Notes: a model not told the origin generated them from the sequence alone. A stretch of 64,000 nucleotides of DNA from Pseudorasbora parva (GCF_024679245.1 NC_090184.1:12537233-12601232), one strand, 5' to 3'. Positions 1 to 11,761 are shown, counted from the stretch's first letter. Program-made: numbers and translations.

Positions 1-320
1 CTCCCACAGGACTGCCACATACTGGATGTTTTTCCCTTTTCACACCATTCTTTGTAAACCCTAGAAATGGTTTTGTGAAAATCCCAGTAACTGAGCAGAT
101 TGTGAAATACTCAGACCGACCCTTCTGGCACCAACAACCAAGCCACGTTCAAAATTGCTTAAATCACCTTTCTTTGCCATTCTGACATTCAGTTTGGAGT
201 CCAGGAGATTGTCTTGACCAGGACCACACCCCTAAATGCATTGAATCATCTGCCATGTGATTGATTAGTTAATTGAATTAATGAGAAATTGAACAGGTGT
301 TCCTAAAAATCCTTTAAGTG
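1..320 (-). mobile_element. Tc1/mariner-type element, 5' end (truncated by window edge)
   Basis: The sequence is the reverse complement of the 5' end of the element at 4240-8758: the same noncoding leader, followed by the first part of a Tc1-like transposase in minus orientation. The terminal inverted repeat ends at 320 and is followed by TA, the Tc1 target dinucleotide. The rest of the element lies left of the window. It sits upstream of the 14-3-3 exons, presumably in an intron. Confidence 0.8.
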
Positions 321-368
321 TATGAATGTTTATTCAATATTAAATATTAATTTATATTTGTTTTCCTG

Positions 369-900
369 CAGGGTGTCCGCGGGGTTTTAAAAAGTATTAA
401 GTGATAAATCAAAATTGTCAAATTTAAGGCCATTAAAAGTGTTAAATGTGGTCTTAGAGGTATTATTTTTTTCCAAATTAGGTATTATTTTTTCAGACTA
501 TCAGGTGACCTATTCTTATTGAAACTCTATCTGCGTTCGCGTTAGTTCGTTTGAATATGGGCTTTAGCATGTATGGGCACATAATCAAAGATCTTTTGTC
601 TCCGTCTCAACGTATGTTTGAGGCTGACGTCATATTCAGTGATCGTTCGGCATCATCTCAGAACACTGCGCGCTCAACAGAAGTGACTGTCTTGCGTTTT
701 ATTTTAGACTTGCTTCAAGGCATATCTCCAACGACTATCCTCATAAGAGCAAGCTTAAATGATTTATACAAAGTCTAAAATGAACAAAGAGTTGTGAGAG
801 AATGAAGCGCGATGCATAGACAGTATATAAACAATGAGATCCGCGTGTCTGTTTGCTCTTAAAGGGACAGCAGCCCCTTTAAAATTAAAGAACAAAGGGA
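369..900. repeat. Dispersed repeat, hAT-like left end
   Basis: It opens with CAGGGTGTCCGCGGGG followed by an A/T-rich stretch, which resembles the end of a non-autonomous hAT repeat of fish. I found no matching right end, so the right limit is a guess. A 75-codon ORF at 551-778 has no recognisable domain and is not called. Confidence 0.3.
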
Positions 901-2380
901 ACAGAGAAAATTACTTTTGTAGCTTTAATAAGGATTAACTATTTCATTTATAGTTTATGCAGTGCAGATTGCATATAACTTTGATAACTTTATTAAATTT
1001 CTGTATATTTCCTAACTATTAAGACGGGAAGGGCAGGAGTAAACATGACATTTATTATGGGTTTATGTTAGCATTGTTTTAAGTTTACTTAAATTAAAAA
1101 CTGTTATATTTTTGAAGCCTAATAATAAATGTAAAAAAAAAAAAAAATGGATAAGCTTCAACAGGGAAACATGCAGTATGGATGTTCTTCACAGTTATCA
1201 AAAATTATGCTAGAATAGCAGTATATAATATTTGTTCTGTTGAAAAGTAGATGGGAATCTTGCTGTCAGCTTTAATATGACTGGTTTAATTTTCAACTGA
1301 GAATATAAAAAACCCTTCAACAGGTCAGTTATCCAAATTGAATTCAAGAAATATTATTTAAATAAAAAAAAAGTTATCTGCTAAATTGAGAACTTACTTT
1401 TTTGTTTGTTTCTGCAAAAAAAAAAAAATCACTATTTCTATCTGTTAGGCATGTGACTATCAAATTCTCATGTTACCAAATTGCTGAAGTTAAAATGTTT
1501 AAGTTGTAAAATAAATAGCCTGCTAAATCTTTTAAAGCTACACTGTGTGATATTTTTCCCCATCTAGCGGTGAAAAAGTATATGACAAGCCAGTGAATAT
1601 TAGTTTCTGTTCCTCTCAATTCCGATTTCGTTTTAACTCCTACGGTGGCCAATTTAGTCCAAGATTAACAAGGCTTCCAGTTCGACCTCGTCCATGAGTG
1701 CCATCGAGTGTTAAAACGCGAAAAGCGAAGTTTGAATTTACGGGTATGTCCCTCTTTGGCTAATGTACTTTCAAGATGGAGGGGCAACATGGCGACCGGC
1801 ATTCGAACCCCTTCGTATATACGTATACCCCTTAGTATACACCCCTTAGTATACACATTCATACTTTATTACTTGAAAAAAGTATAAATACATTAATGAG
1901 CACATATATTTTTGAAAGAACGAAGTGTTTTTAGCTAAGAATAAACTAAAAAAGTTACACATTGTAGATTTAAGTATTTGGGGCTGATGAACACCATTGC
2001 GAATCCAAAAATCTAAATGGCTGTTTAAAACGTTTAAATACTCTTTATAAACAGAAAATAGCACAGCTGCTTTGTTTGCGGGGTTAGCGGCGTAAAAGGC
2101 TGCATCTACTGTCAGAGAGTGAATGTGCTTTTTTCATTCAGAGCGCCTCCACTCGTTCTGCCATGCTTCCCATCAGTGTTCTAAAAATAGGAATAATTGT
2201 AATGGTTATTAATGGTATTTTGAATTGCCTGCGATAACAATACAATGCATGTTCATTATCGTGATTAAGTATATCAGCAGACTGTCTTTTTGTCTGTATG
2301 ATATAATTATTTTAAATGAATTGATGTATATTTGCCCTTTATGAATGTGATCGTCACAATATGAACTTTGTTCTTCTCAG
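901..2380. other. Intronic or upstream DNA of the 14-3-3 gene
   Basis: AT-rich DNA with no recognisable exon. A stretch from about 1535 to 1860 (starting near TAAAGCTACACTGTGTGATA, with a 'ccatctagcggtgaaaa' segment) looks like a dispersed fish repeat. A stretch at 1800-1860 holds short direct repeats of 'cccttagtatacac'. The earlier 14-3-3 exons (N-terminus and the phosphopeptide-binding region) were looked for and not found here. Confidence 0.5.
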
Positions 2381-3103
2381 CCACAGTTGAGAACTCTCAG
2401 AAAGCTTACCAAGATGCTTTTGAGATAAGCAAGAAGGACATGCAGCCCACGCACCCTATACGGTTGGGTCTTGCCCTCAACTTTTCTGTTTTTTACTACG
2501 AGATCCTCAACTCTCCTGAGAATGCCTGTCACCTCGCCAAGACAGTTAGTATCTATTTAATGACTAGAAGCATTAAGGGGCTATTTACACAGGATGAATA
2601 CTTATGATTTTTTTTTTTTGCTATTTTCAACTTGCCGAAAATGGCCTTGTAGTGCATGTTTACATATTAAAGAAAAAAGTATGTAAAATCTAGTAGTTTA
2701 AACAGCCCCTATACATTTTATCATATAAATGTGTATTTTATTTGTTACTACATTAAATGATGTTTGAGCCATATCCAGTAAATATATTTTAGCCATATCC
2801 AGTGGCTAAAATATATAAGTATATTTCACTCATTCAGCCCAAATGAGAAATCGGAGCTTCTATTACAGGCTTTTGATGAAGCCATTGCTGAGCTGGACAC
2901 ATTAAATGAGGACTCCTACAAAGACAGCACATTGATCATGCAGCTTCTAAGGGACAACCTCACTGTGAGTCCTCCGTTATACATTCTGCACCAGTTGTGT
3001 CTGTTTCAGTGCTTTATTAATTCATATATTATATTGATTCTTATGCCTGCAGCTTTGGACGTCAGAAAACCAGGGCGACGAAGCAGGCGATAATGAGAAC
3101 TAG
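2381..3103 (+). CDS. ywhab: 14-3-3 protein, beta-like: last three coding exons
   Basis: 14-3-3 proteins are dimeric cytosolic adaptors that bind phosphoserine/threonine motifs. Three exons are visible. Exon 2381-2544 (164 nt) follows 'ttcttctcag', begins inside a codon, and encodes [20 protein letters not shown] and the hallmark [19 protein letters not shown]; its donor is gttagt. Exon 2869-2964 (96 nt) encodes [19 protein letters not shown] and the conserved [13 protein letters not shown]; its donor is gtgagt. Exon 3053-3103 encodes [16 protein letters not shown] and a TAG stop. All splice sites are GT-AG and the frame stays open, so these exons look functional. The exon lengths fit my recollection of vertebrate 14-3-3 genes. 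The C-terminal SENQGDE fits beta better than zeta, which has SDTQGDE. Which teleost beta paralogue this is cannot be decided here. The first half of the protein is encoded upstream of the window. Confidence 0.93.
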
Positions 3104-3670
3104 GGAAGCCGCACTGATCTCCAAACACCTACACCTCCTTTTTAAATACACAAATAGCTTCCACCAACCCTTCACCTCATTCCACCCTAAACCACCCACC
3201 CCTCTCCATTCAGTTACCAGCCCCCCTTCCCCTTGATGAACAGCAGCCACAGGAAGACACTCAGCGAAGCCCCTTACACAGACACCAGTGGCTGGAATGG
3301 GGTGGGTCATAGGGTGACATGCTGACATTATAGCAGGTCCAGTCATTTTATTTGTGATTTTTAACGTACTGATTGTCTAACTCTGTCCTTTGTTTCTCTG
3401 AGTGACTGTGAGTGAGTGAATGCCGCTAACAGTGAATGGCTGTGTGAGCGTGTGTTTGTATGTATGTTTGAAAATAAGAGTGAGTGTATTGGGGATCGGG
3501 GGTTGTGAACTCTAATCATCCATCCTGATAATTCCCTTTGTTCCACTTTAGCTGGTTGTGCATTTATCATCCTTTTTTTTTTTCTTTTTTTTTTTTAAGC
3601 GATCATATTTTTTTAGTATAATTCATTGGTATTTACAGGTTTTATTGTATGACTATTAAACTGGCAGTTT
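3104..3670 (+). other. 3' UTR of the 14-3-3 gene
   Basis: Noncoding sequence directly after the TAG stop. A candidate poly(A) signal, ATTAAA, is at 3655-3660. The end of the transcript is inferred from that signal only. ORFs on the opposite strand here have no recognisable domain. Confidence 0.55.
3655..3660 (+). promoter_or_regulatory. Candidate poly(A) signal of the 14-3-3 gene
   Basis: ATTAAA, about 550 nt after the stop codon, with T-rich sequence around it. It is the best variant signal before the next repeat begins at about 3754. Confidence 0.4.
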
Positions 3671-3753
3671 ATTTTCACCAAATACTAATTCTGACTTCTC
3701 TGCTTTCTTATTTGAATCTGTTCTGCTTAAGCTGTATTTTTAATTTCATATTC

Positions 3754-4045
3754 TTAATCAATCAATCAATCAACTTTATTTATATAGCGCTTTTACAATG
3801 ACAATTGTTTCAAAGCAGCTTCACAGTGTTAAACAGGACAATATTGCAACAAAATTTGATTTGGATAGTTTATAGAATTAAATATGACCTAATTAATTAA
3901 TTTTATTTGTATATTTAGTTAAATAACTTGGATCATAATTTTAGTGTTCCCAACTGAGCAAGCCAAGCCAAAGGCGACAGTGGCAAGGAACCAAAACTCC
4001 ATCAGGGCATGATGGAGAAAAATAAACATTTCTAAAGCGTAAGCA
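3754..4045 (-). repeat. LINE-type 3' tail fragment with (AATC)n end
   Basis: It begins with a short AATC tandem run, then 'tttatttatatagcgctttt' and 'caaagcagcttcacagtgtt', followed at 3948-4020 by the gtgttcccaactgagcaagc block. This is the repeated 3' tail shared by fish L2/CR1-like LINEs and SINEs, lying in minus orientation. No coding part remains. Confidence 0.55.
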
Positions 4046-5341
4046 ATGACATTTTAACTTTGATGAGAGGACACCTAAAGTATTTCAAAGTATTTAAATG
4101 GTAGTTACTTGAATAAGTAAAGCCAGCTTTCAAGTTCTATTGCAAACATGTTAAATAGTTTCTGCTTCAACATGATTCTGTTTTAAAAACATTTGAAAGT
4201 CAATGGCTATAAATAAAAAGTTAAACAGGTTTTAACATACACTCACCTAAAGAATTATTAGAAACACCTGTTAAATTTCTCATTAATGTATTTATCTAAC
4301 CAACCAATCACATGGAAGTTGATTCAATGCATTTAGGGGTGTGGTCCTGGTTAAGACTCTCCTGAAGTCTCCTGAACCTCAAACTGAATGTCAGAATGGG
4401 AAAGAAAGGTGATTTAAGCAATTTTGAGCGTGGCATGGGTGTTTCACAATCTGCTCACTTACTGAGATTTTGATGCACAACCATTTCTCGTGTTTACAAA
4501 GAATGGTGTGAAAAGGGAAAAACATCCAGTATGCGGCAATCCTGTGGGCGAAAATGCTTTGATGCTAGAGGTCAAAGGAGAATAGGCTGACTGATTCAAG
4601 CTGATAGAAGAGCAACTTTGACTGAAATAATCACTCGTTACACCCGAGGTATGCAGCAAAGCATTTGTGAAGCCACAACATGAACAACCTTGAGGCAGGA
4701 TGGGCTACAATAGCAGGAGACCCCACCAGGTACCACTCGTCTCCACTACAAATCGGAAAAGAGGCTACAATTTGCACAAGCTCACCAAAATTGGACAGTT
4801 GAAGAGTGGAAAAATGTTGCCTGATCTGATGAGTCTCGAATTCTGTTGGGACATTCAGAATTTGACGTAAACATATTGAGAACATTGATCCATCATGCCT
4901 CGTTACTACTGTGCAGGCTGATGGTGGTGGTGTAATGGTGTGGGGGATGTTTTCTTGGCACACTTTAGGCCCCATAGTGCCATTTGGGCATTGTTTAAAT
5001 GCCACGCCCTACTGAGTATTGTTTCTGACCATGTCCATCCCTTAATGATCCTCTGATGGCTACTTCCAGCAGGATAATGCACCATGGCAAGGCAAGGCAA
5101 GTTTATTTATATAGCACATTTCATACACAATGGCAATTCAAAGTGCTTTACATAGAAAGGAATTAAAATAGGGCTAAAAAATGCATAAGAAAAATAATAC
5201 AATGTAAAGAGAATTAAAAGTAATAAAATGATGATAACCAAAGAAAAGAACAGGTAAACTAAAACAGTTATAAAAAAATATTTAAAAAATGATGCATAGA
5301 TAAGGTGCAATCAGTCGGACGTACAGTGGCACAGTGCTCAT

Positions 5342-5785
5342 TCAGTAAATGCGCAGATAAACATGTGTTTTGAGTCTGGATTTGAATGTGGCTACTGTTG
5401 GAGCACATCTGATCTGTTCAGGAAGCCGATTCCAACTACGGCTGGCATAATAGCTAAAAGCAGACTCTCCTTGCTTTGAGTGAACTCTTGGTATTTCTAA
5501 CTGACTTGATCTTGCTGATCTGAGTGATCTGTTGGGTTTGTATTTAATCAGCATATCTGCGATGTATTGAGGTCCTAGGTCATTGAGTGATTTATAAACA
5601 AGTAGTAGAACTTTAAAATCGATCCTAGATGGAACTGGAAGCCAGTGTAAAGACATGAGGACTGGTGTTATATGGTCATATTTTCTGGTTCTGCTCAGAA
5701 TCCTGGCAGCAGCGTTCTGTATGAGCTGCAGCTGTCTAATGGTCTTTTTGGGAAGGCCAGTGAGAAGTCCATTACAATAGTCCAC
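5342..5785 (-). pseudogene. L2-type LINE ORF2, C-terminal segment
   Basis: A 147-codon stretch with DYCNGLLTGLPKKTIRQLQ, LHWLPVPSRIDFKVLLLVYK and SRSWNRLPEQIR, the conserved C-terminal region of L2/CR1-clade ORF2 proteins. It is separated from the reverse transcriptase core by about 225 nt that contain stops. It is followed directly by the noncoding 3' tail of the element. Confidence 0.88.
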
Positions 5786-6010
5786 CCTACTAGTGATGAA
5801 AGCATGAACCAGTTTCTCTAAGTCTTGCCTGGAGACAAAACATCTAATCCTTGCAATATTTTTCAGATGATAGTATGCTGATTTAGTTATTGCTTTGACA
5901 TGACTACTGAAACTCAGGTCTGACTATAAAATCACACCAAGATTCCTGACTTGATTTTTTGTTATCAGACCTTTAGCCTCAAGATACGCGTTCACCTTGA
6001 GAATTTCATC

Positions 6011-6793
6011 TTAGTTTCCAAATGTAATGATTTCAGTTTTGTCTTTGTTTAACTGAAGATGGTTTTGGCACATCCAGTTGTTAACTTCATCAATGCATTT
6101 GCACAGCGAGTCAATGGGGCTGAAGTCATTAGGTGACAGTGCTAAGTAGAGCTGGGTGTCATCAGCATAGCTGTGGTAAGCAATATTGTTCTTTTTCATT
6201 ATTTGGCTCAGTGGCAGCATATACAGGTTAAACAGGAGAGGTGCTAGAACTGACCCTTGTGGGACTGCGTGTGTCATGGACGTCCACTCAGACTTATGGT
6301 CTCCTATACTCACATAATAACCTCTCCCTTCTAAGTATGATCTGAACCATCTGAGGACCATCCCAGAAAGCCCGACCCAGTTTTCCAGCCTGTCTAGAAG
6401 TATGGTGTGGTCAACAGTGTCGAATGCAGCACTGAGATCGAGTAGAACCAGAATTGATGTTTTGCCTGTATCAGTATTTAAGCGAATATCATTTATAATC
6501 TTTATGAGCGCTGTCTCTGTGCTGTGATGCGGTCGGAAACCAGATTGAAAATTGTCAAAGAATCCGTTTGAGTTTAAGAATTTGTTTAGTTGATTGAAAA
6601 CAACTTTTTCGATGATTTTGCCTATGAAGGGGAGATTTGAGATTGGTCTGTAGTTGCTCAGTATGGAGTTATCTAGATTTCTCTTTTTCAGAAGAGGCTT
6701 AACTATTGCAGTTTTAAGGGCGGTTGGAAAAGTCCCATAGAGAAGTGAAGAGTTTATCACTTCTAGGAGATCTGCTTCTAAACAGTTAAACAC
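6011..6793 (-). pseudogene. L2-type LINE ORF2, reverse transcriptase core
   Basis: A 260-codon open stretch holding the fingers and palm of a non-LTR reverse transcriptase: YRPISNLPFIGKIIEKV, GFRPHHSTETAL, DLSAAFDTVDH with the first catalytic aspartates, VPQGSVLAPLLFNLYM and YADDTQLY with the catalytic YADD. All catalytic aspartates are present. It stops after TEIITFGN, inside the domain, and the thumb and C-terminus follow in another open segment at 5342-5785. The small gap between this stretch and the endonuclease ORF also carries a stop. Confidence 0.92.
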
Positions 6794-6835
6794 ACTTTTG
6801 AAAAAATAAGTGGGGAGTGCGTCAAGGGCGCAGGT

Positions 6836-8338
6836 TCATGTTTTAAGATACTGTACTGTGTCTTCTAAAATTTTACCGTCAATTGTTTCGAAATCAGACA
6901 TAGTAATTTTCCGAGGGTTTGGTCTTATCTGACTGACCCCAGAGCAACTAGAGGATGTGCTGATCGCCTTTCTGATATTTTTGATTTTCTCTGAGAAGAA
7001 GGAAGCAAACTCACTGCATTTGCTGTCTGAGAGCATTTCTCTGGGAATGTGACTCGGGGGGTTTGTTAGTCTGTCTACAGTAGCAAAAAGAGTGCGCGTG
7101 TTGTTTATGTGTTTGTTTATAATATTTGAGAAGGTCTGTCTAGCTTTGCCTAGTTCAACATTGAAAGCATGAAGGCTGTCTTTATAGATGTTATAATGGA
7201 CTACAAGTTTTGTCTTCCGCCACTTTCGTTCAGATTTTCTGCATTGTCTTTTCGTTATTTGAACTGCTGTTGAGTTTCTCCATGGTGCCTTTTGTTTGCC
7301 ACTCTTTTTCCTGACTTTCAGAGGGGCAATATCATCAATTACACTCTTAACTTTTGAGTTAAAGGAGTCAAGGAGAAAATCAACAGAGTCTGCAGATATG
7401 CTTGGTTTTAGAGATAAAGCCTTCATAAACAGCACATTAGTGTTCTCATTTAAGCATCTCTTTTTGACAGAGACAGATCTAGCTTCAATGGCAGGAGAGA
7501 TTGATATGTCAAAGAAAATACAGAAATGATCAGACAGTGCCACATCCTTAATAACAATCGATGAAATGTTTAGACCCTTACTGATAAGTAAATCTAGAGT
7601 GTGTCCACGATTGTGTGTGGGTCCATTTACATGCTGTGTCAAATCAAAAGTGTTAAGAACAGTCATGAGCTCTTTTGTTGTACTGGATTCAATATTATCT
7701 ATGTGAATGTTAAAATCCCCAGCAATAGCAAAACAGTCAATCTCTGAGGAAATTATTGATAACAGTTCTGTAAGTTCCTCAATAAAGGCTGGAGAGTACT
7801 CTGGAGGCCTGTAAACAATGATAAACAGGATGCGTGGAGAACCTTTTAACACAATACCCATATATTCTAGAGACAAATAATCACCAAATGATACTTGCTT
7901 ACATTGATAGAAATCTTTAAAAAGAGCAGCAACACCCCCACCTCTCCTAACTGCTCTGCAAACACTCATAAAAGTAAAGTTAGGAGGGGCTGCTTCATTG
8001 AGGACTGTTGCACTACAGTTTTCCTCTAACCACGTTTCATTTGGAAGCAAAAAATCAAGGTTGTTTGTGGTTATTAAGTCGCTGACAAGGAATGATTTGT
8101 TCTTAAGTGAACAGATGTTTAAAAGTGCTAACTTAACAGTATTAATTTTTTCACCCACATTAGTCTCAGTTTGACAGGTAACAGGCAGCAGATTATATTG
8201 GTTTGTTAAACGGCCTGACAAGGCCTTAGACTTTCTTTCACGTAACAGAACAGAGATAGAGAAAGAGGCAGGCACACTGGGTTCCCACTTGTTTTGTAAA
8301 CATTTCATAAAGGTACTGTTATCATAGCGGGGACCCAA
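6836..8338 (-). pseudogene. L2-type LINE ORF2, endonuclease part
   Basis: A 500-codon open stretch. Endonuclease hallmarks are visible in order: LLNICSLKNKSFL near residue 73, NETWLEE near 100, GDFNIHIDN near 209, and the SDHFCIFF catalytic-histidine block near 270. These belong to the exonuclease-endonuclease-phosphatase fold that nicks target DNA to prime reverse transcription. The canonical glutamate is kept in NETWL, where most relatives have TETWL. The stretch ends at a stop near 6836, just before the reverse transcriptase, which lies in the next open segment. The protein is therefore broken. It is the longest ORF in the window but is transposon, not host. Confidence 0.9.
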
Positions 8339-9189
8339 AACACATCACTGAGAGCTGGAATCAATTGTTTTTGGTTCACCTACAACATATGGAGGAGGGT
8401 GTGGGCCCTGGCGTTGTGACCGAAGAAATCTCACAGGAGGAGGGGGAGCTGGGCCCACAGGCTTTGGTGGTTGTCACAAAGCTCGAATCATTTCAAATTG
8501 GTTTCTTGAACATGACAATGAGTTCACTGTACTGAAATGGTCCCCATCTTTGGGATGTGGTGGAACGGGAGCTTCGTCCACTGGATGTGCATCCCACAAT
8601 TCTCCATCAACTGCAAAATGCTATCAATATGGGCCAACATTTCTAAAGAATGCTTTCAGCACCTTGTTGAATCAATGCCACATAGAATTAAGGCAGTTCT
8701 GGAGGCAAAAGAGGGTCAAACAAAGTATTAGTATGGTGTTCCTAATAATCAGTGAGTGCAACATACAGTGAGTGTATGTTGTCAGGGTGTAGTGTATGTT
8801 TGAAAAGTCCCATATTTTTTGCCACCAGGTGAGAATACATACTACTTTAAGTTTGGGGATCAGTAAGGTTTTGTTTATTAAAAAAGAATACTTATTATGT
8901 ATATATACAGTCTTGTTCAAAATAATAGCAGTACAATGTGACTAACCAGAATAATCAAGGTTTTTCGTATATTTTTTTATTGCTACGTGGCAAACAAGTT
9001 ACCAGTAGGTTCAGTAGATTCTCAGAAAACAAATGAGACCCAGCATTCATGATATGCACGCTCTTAAGGCTGTGCAATTGGGCAATTAGTTGAAAGGGGT
9101 GTGTTCAAAAAAATAGCAGTGTGGCATTCAATCACTGATGTCATCAATTTTGTGAAGAAACAGGTGTGAATCAGGTGGCCCCTATTTAA

Positions 9190-9963
9190 AGGGGTACTTC
9201 AGCGCTGGGAAGATGAATCTGTATTTAAACTGGGTCATCAATGCAGTAGAAATGTGAAATTATTTTTGAATTTGGTGCCTTCTAGACTGAGAAAAGACAG
9301 AAAATGTATTTTTGTCCCATGGGGATGAAAGACTACAATTCCCAGAATGCTTCGCTGCCCTGTGAGGCCATTCCCAACACCACCAACTTCATTACTGTGA
9401 CTGAGTTAGAGAAGACACTATAATTAAAAACTGAACGTGTCTGTTCAATATAATGAGTGAGTCACCGCGCGAGTATCACAGCACTGAGCACTAACTGCAC
9501 GAGTGATGAGAGCTGAGGTAATCGCGACTACATTCGCGGCATACATTCACAACGCCAGTTCAGTCTGGCACGCGTTTCAGTTCATGCCTTTGCAAGCTTA
9601 ACTTTCATAGAAATGAATTTGAGAAGTTAAAAGACTTACATTGCTCACCATAGCTCCGTTTAAATGATCCTGTCTGCAAGCTGAGCTCTCCCTGCCAGCT
9701 GAGTGTAATCGCCCATCCCCCATGCGCAGATTCAAAACATGCGGAAATGGCTCCCTCTGCTGGCTGTAGTCTTTAGCCTTTGGGCAAGCATTCCTCCTAT
9801 GATGCAAAAATCGTCATTTTGCATCATAGGAGGAATTTTTCCAGAAATAAAATGCATAAATCTCTCGTCTCAGGGAGATATGAGGGGGGAAAGCACAATA
9901 ATTTGAATATTCTCCAGGGTTTCTACTGATACAAAGCCATATGCTAATCGCTGAAGTAACCCT
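9190..9963. mobile_element. TTAA-target non-autonomous element
   Basis: TTAA occurs on both sides (9186-9189 and 9964-9967). The ends AGGGGTACTTCAGCGCT and CGCTGAAGTAACCCT are imperfect inverted repeats. Removing the element rebuilds the Tc1 leader. TTAA duplications are typical of piggyBac and Kolobok; no transposase is present, so the superfamily is open. A short inverted pair sits at 9795-9832 (tcctcctatgatgcaaaa / ttttgcatcataggagga). Confidence 0.75.
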
Positions 9964-10788
9964 TTAAGGATGAAGCCAACACTTGTTGAACATGCATTTG
10001 AAAGCTGAGGAAAATGGGTCGTTCAAGACATTGTTCAGAAGAACAGCGTACTTTGATTAAAAAGTTGATTAGAGAGGGGAAAACCTATAAAGAGGTGCAA
10101 AAAAGGATTGGCTGTTCAGCTAAAATGATCTCCAATGCCTTAAAATGGAGAGCAAAACCAGAGAGACGTGGAAGAAAACGGAAGACAACCATCAAAATGG
10201 ATAGAAGAATAACCAGAATGGCAAAGGCTCAGCCAATGATCACCTCCAGGATGATCAAAGACAGTCTGGAGTTACCTGTAAGTACTGTGACAGTTAGAAG
10301 ACGTCTGTGTGAAGCTAATCTATTTTCAAGAATCCCCCGCAAAGTCCCTCTGTTAAAAAAAAGGCATGTGCAGAAGAGGTTACAATTTGCCAAAGAACAC
10401 ATCAACTGGCCTAAAGAGAAATGGAGGAACATTTTGTGGACTGATGAGAGTAAAATTGTTCTTTTTGGGTCCAAGCAGGGCCGGCGCTCCGCACACGCAC
10501 TGCGCGTAGGGCACCAAGTGCTTGGGGGGGGCACCAAAAAGTCTGGGTCGTGAAAAAATCATGACAATAGGCTACTAGTATAAATGACAAATAAAATATT
10601 TCTAAAAGCATGTTAATATACAAAAGCAATACAAAAGTAATATAGGCCTAGACCAAATTAGTCGAGAAAAAGGTGAATCTCTGTGCCAGTCTCCCTCTGG
10701 TGCCCCCCCCCCCCCCTTCCCCACCTCCCAGTGGTCTGTTCGATTATGCCTCAATCAATGTCAAATTTGGCAGACACCGACCTCAGAC

Positions 10789-10873
10789 ATGGCCTCGAAA
10801 AGGCACCAAGAGTCGGGGGCGGAAAAAAGAAAAAAGAAGAGACAGCGGGATGATGCTCGCGGGTCGCTTGCAG
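10789..10873 (+). pseudogene. hAT transposase, candidate first exon
   Basis: An ATG in a Lys/Arg-rich reading (MASKRHQESGAEKRKKKRQR) runs to 10873, where a good splice donor, G|gtaaga, follows. Basic, low-complexity N-termini like this are common in fish hAT/ZMYM-like transposases. There is no matching acceptor or BED/TTF zinc finger nearby, which fits an internal deletion. The assignment rests on position inside a proven hAT element and on the splice donor. Confidence 0.5.
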
Positions 10874-11605
10874 GTAAGACAATAGCCACGTTTACATGCA
10901 CGTTTTTGAAGTAAAAAGTGCTGGGACAAACGCTGTTAATATGAGAGGGTGTTGCCAAGCTGTCTGTGGCATTATGCCAACATTATCTTAATAACTTCTA
11001 ACGAAATAAAAAGTTTACCCCTCAGAAAAATTAACTTTCCTCTCAACATTATAACCTGGTGTGAGCGCGCCGCGGCGCGCACTCTTCAGTGGTGAAGGCG
11101 CGCGCTGTGTATCGCGTCATATAAGGACGCACACTCAAAAGTAATCGGGTCAGGTCGTTTACATGGTGAAACTTTTCGTTTGATCAGTTCATGAAAAGGT
11201 TTATCCCACCCCTCTCAAACCGATTACAATTTCATTCGGTTTGGGCATTTTTATTCCGATTGAGGTGTTTATATGGAGCATTTTCATTCGGATTGGACTT
11301 TTAAACCGATTACAGTGCTCCATTAAAACACACCTAATGTTTTAAAAAAAAATGTTAGTTTTGTAGCTTCAATACAATGTCTATCTGCCTCAGTCTGAAC
11401 TTTAGAAAAACCCTGCAACTGAACGTGATGTGATTTTGCCAAATTAGACCGCTTAGATAAATATTTTTCGTTGTTGTACTATGGCATGCGGTCATTTTCA
11501 AGAGGTTCGGCCAAGGGCGACATCTGTTGGTAAAACTGCAATTAGAAGAAAAAAAACACAATCTCAGTGTTTGTATATTTTCATATTCACAGAGTTGTTA
11601 AATTA

Positions 11606-11735
11606 TTAGGGCTGGGAAAAGATTAATCTCGATTAATCGCATCCAAAATAAAAGTTTGTGTCTACATGATATATGTGTGTGTACTGTGTATAATTATTTT
11701 GTATATATAAATTATATATACAAAATAATTATATA
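11606..11735. repeat. GGGCTGGG-type short repeat inside the hAT
   Basis: It begins TTAGGGCTGGGAAAAG, followed by 'attaatctcgattaatcgca' and an A/T-rich palindrome (tacaaaataattatata). A related piece lies inverted at about 32878-32940 (gcgattaatcgcgatt, ending gttgcccagcac). It is a short dispersed element; its ends are not fully defined. Confidence 0.4.
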
Positions 11736-11761
11736 CTCAGCTTTCACCACAGACATCTGCC

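Larger units (their letters stand above)
5087..8471 (-). mobile_element. L2-type non-LTR retrotransposon inserted in a Tc1 element
   Basis: A LINE lying in minus orientation. Its 3' end at 5087-5150 is a gcaag tandem run followed by a tttatttatatagcacattt tail. Reading leftward from 8338 it encodes an apurinic-type endonuclease and then a reverse transcriptase. The insertion splits the Tc1 sequence cleanly between 'gcaccatg' and 'tgtcacaaag', with at most a 2-nt target duplication (tg). The first ORF, typical of full-length L2 elements, is absent, so the copy is probably 5'-truncated. Stop codons and frameshifts make it inactive. Confidence 0.88.
4240..8758 (+). mobile_element. Tc1/mariner-type element, degenerate, split by an L2-type LINE
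   Basis: The left end CACTCACCTAAAGAATTATT follows TA at 4238-4239. The right end GGTGTTCCTAATAATC..GTGAGTG is close to its inverse but has lost a few bases. The transposase reading runs from about 4397 and is broken by frameshifts and small deletions, so no long ORF remains; about 30 nt around 8548 are missing relative to the family as I know it. The element is interrupted at 5086/5087 by 3.4 kb of LINE and resumes at about 8472 with 'tgtcacaaagctcgaatcat'. Flanking ACATACACTCAC and GTGAGTGTATGT suggest an inverted repeat reaching beyond the TA. Confidence 0.85.

Noticed and set aside
551..778. 75-codon ORF upstream of the 14-3-3 exons
   Set aside because: No similarity to 14-3-3 or another family, no splice context, and it lies in repeat-like DNA.
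3062..3346. 94-codon minus-strand ORF over the 14-3-3 3' end
   Set aside because: Antisense shadow of the last exon and UTR with no domain.
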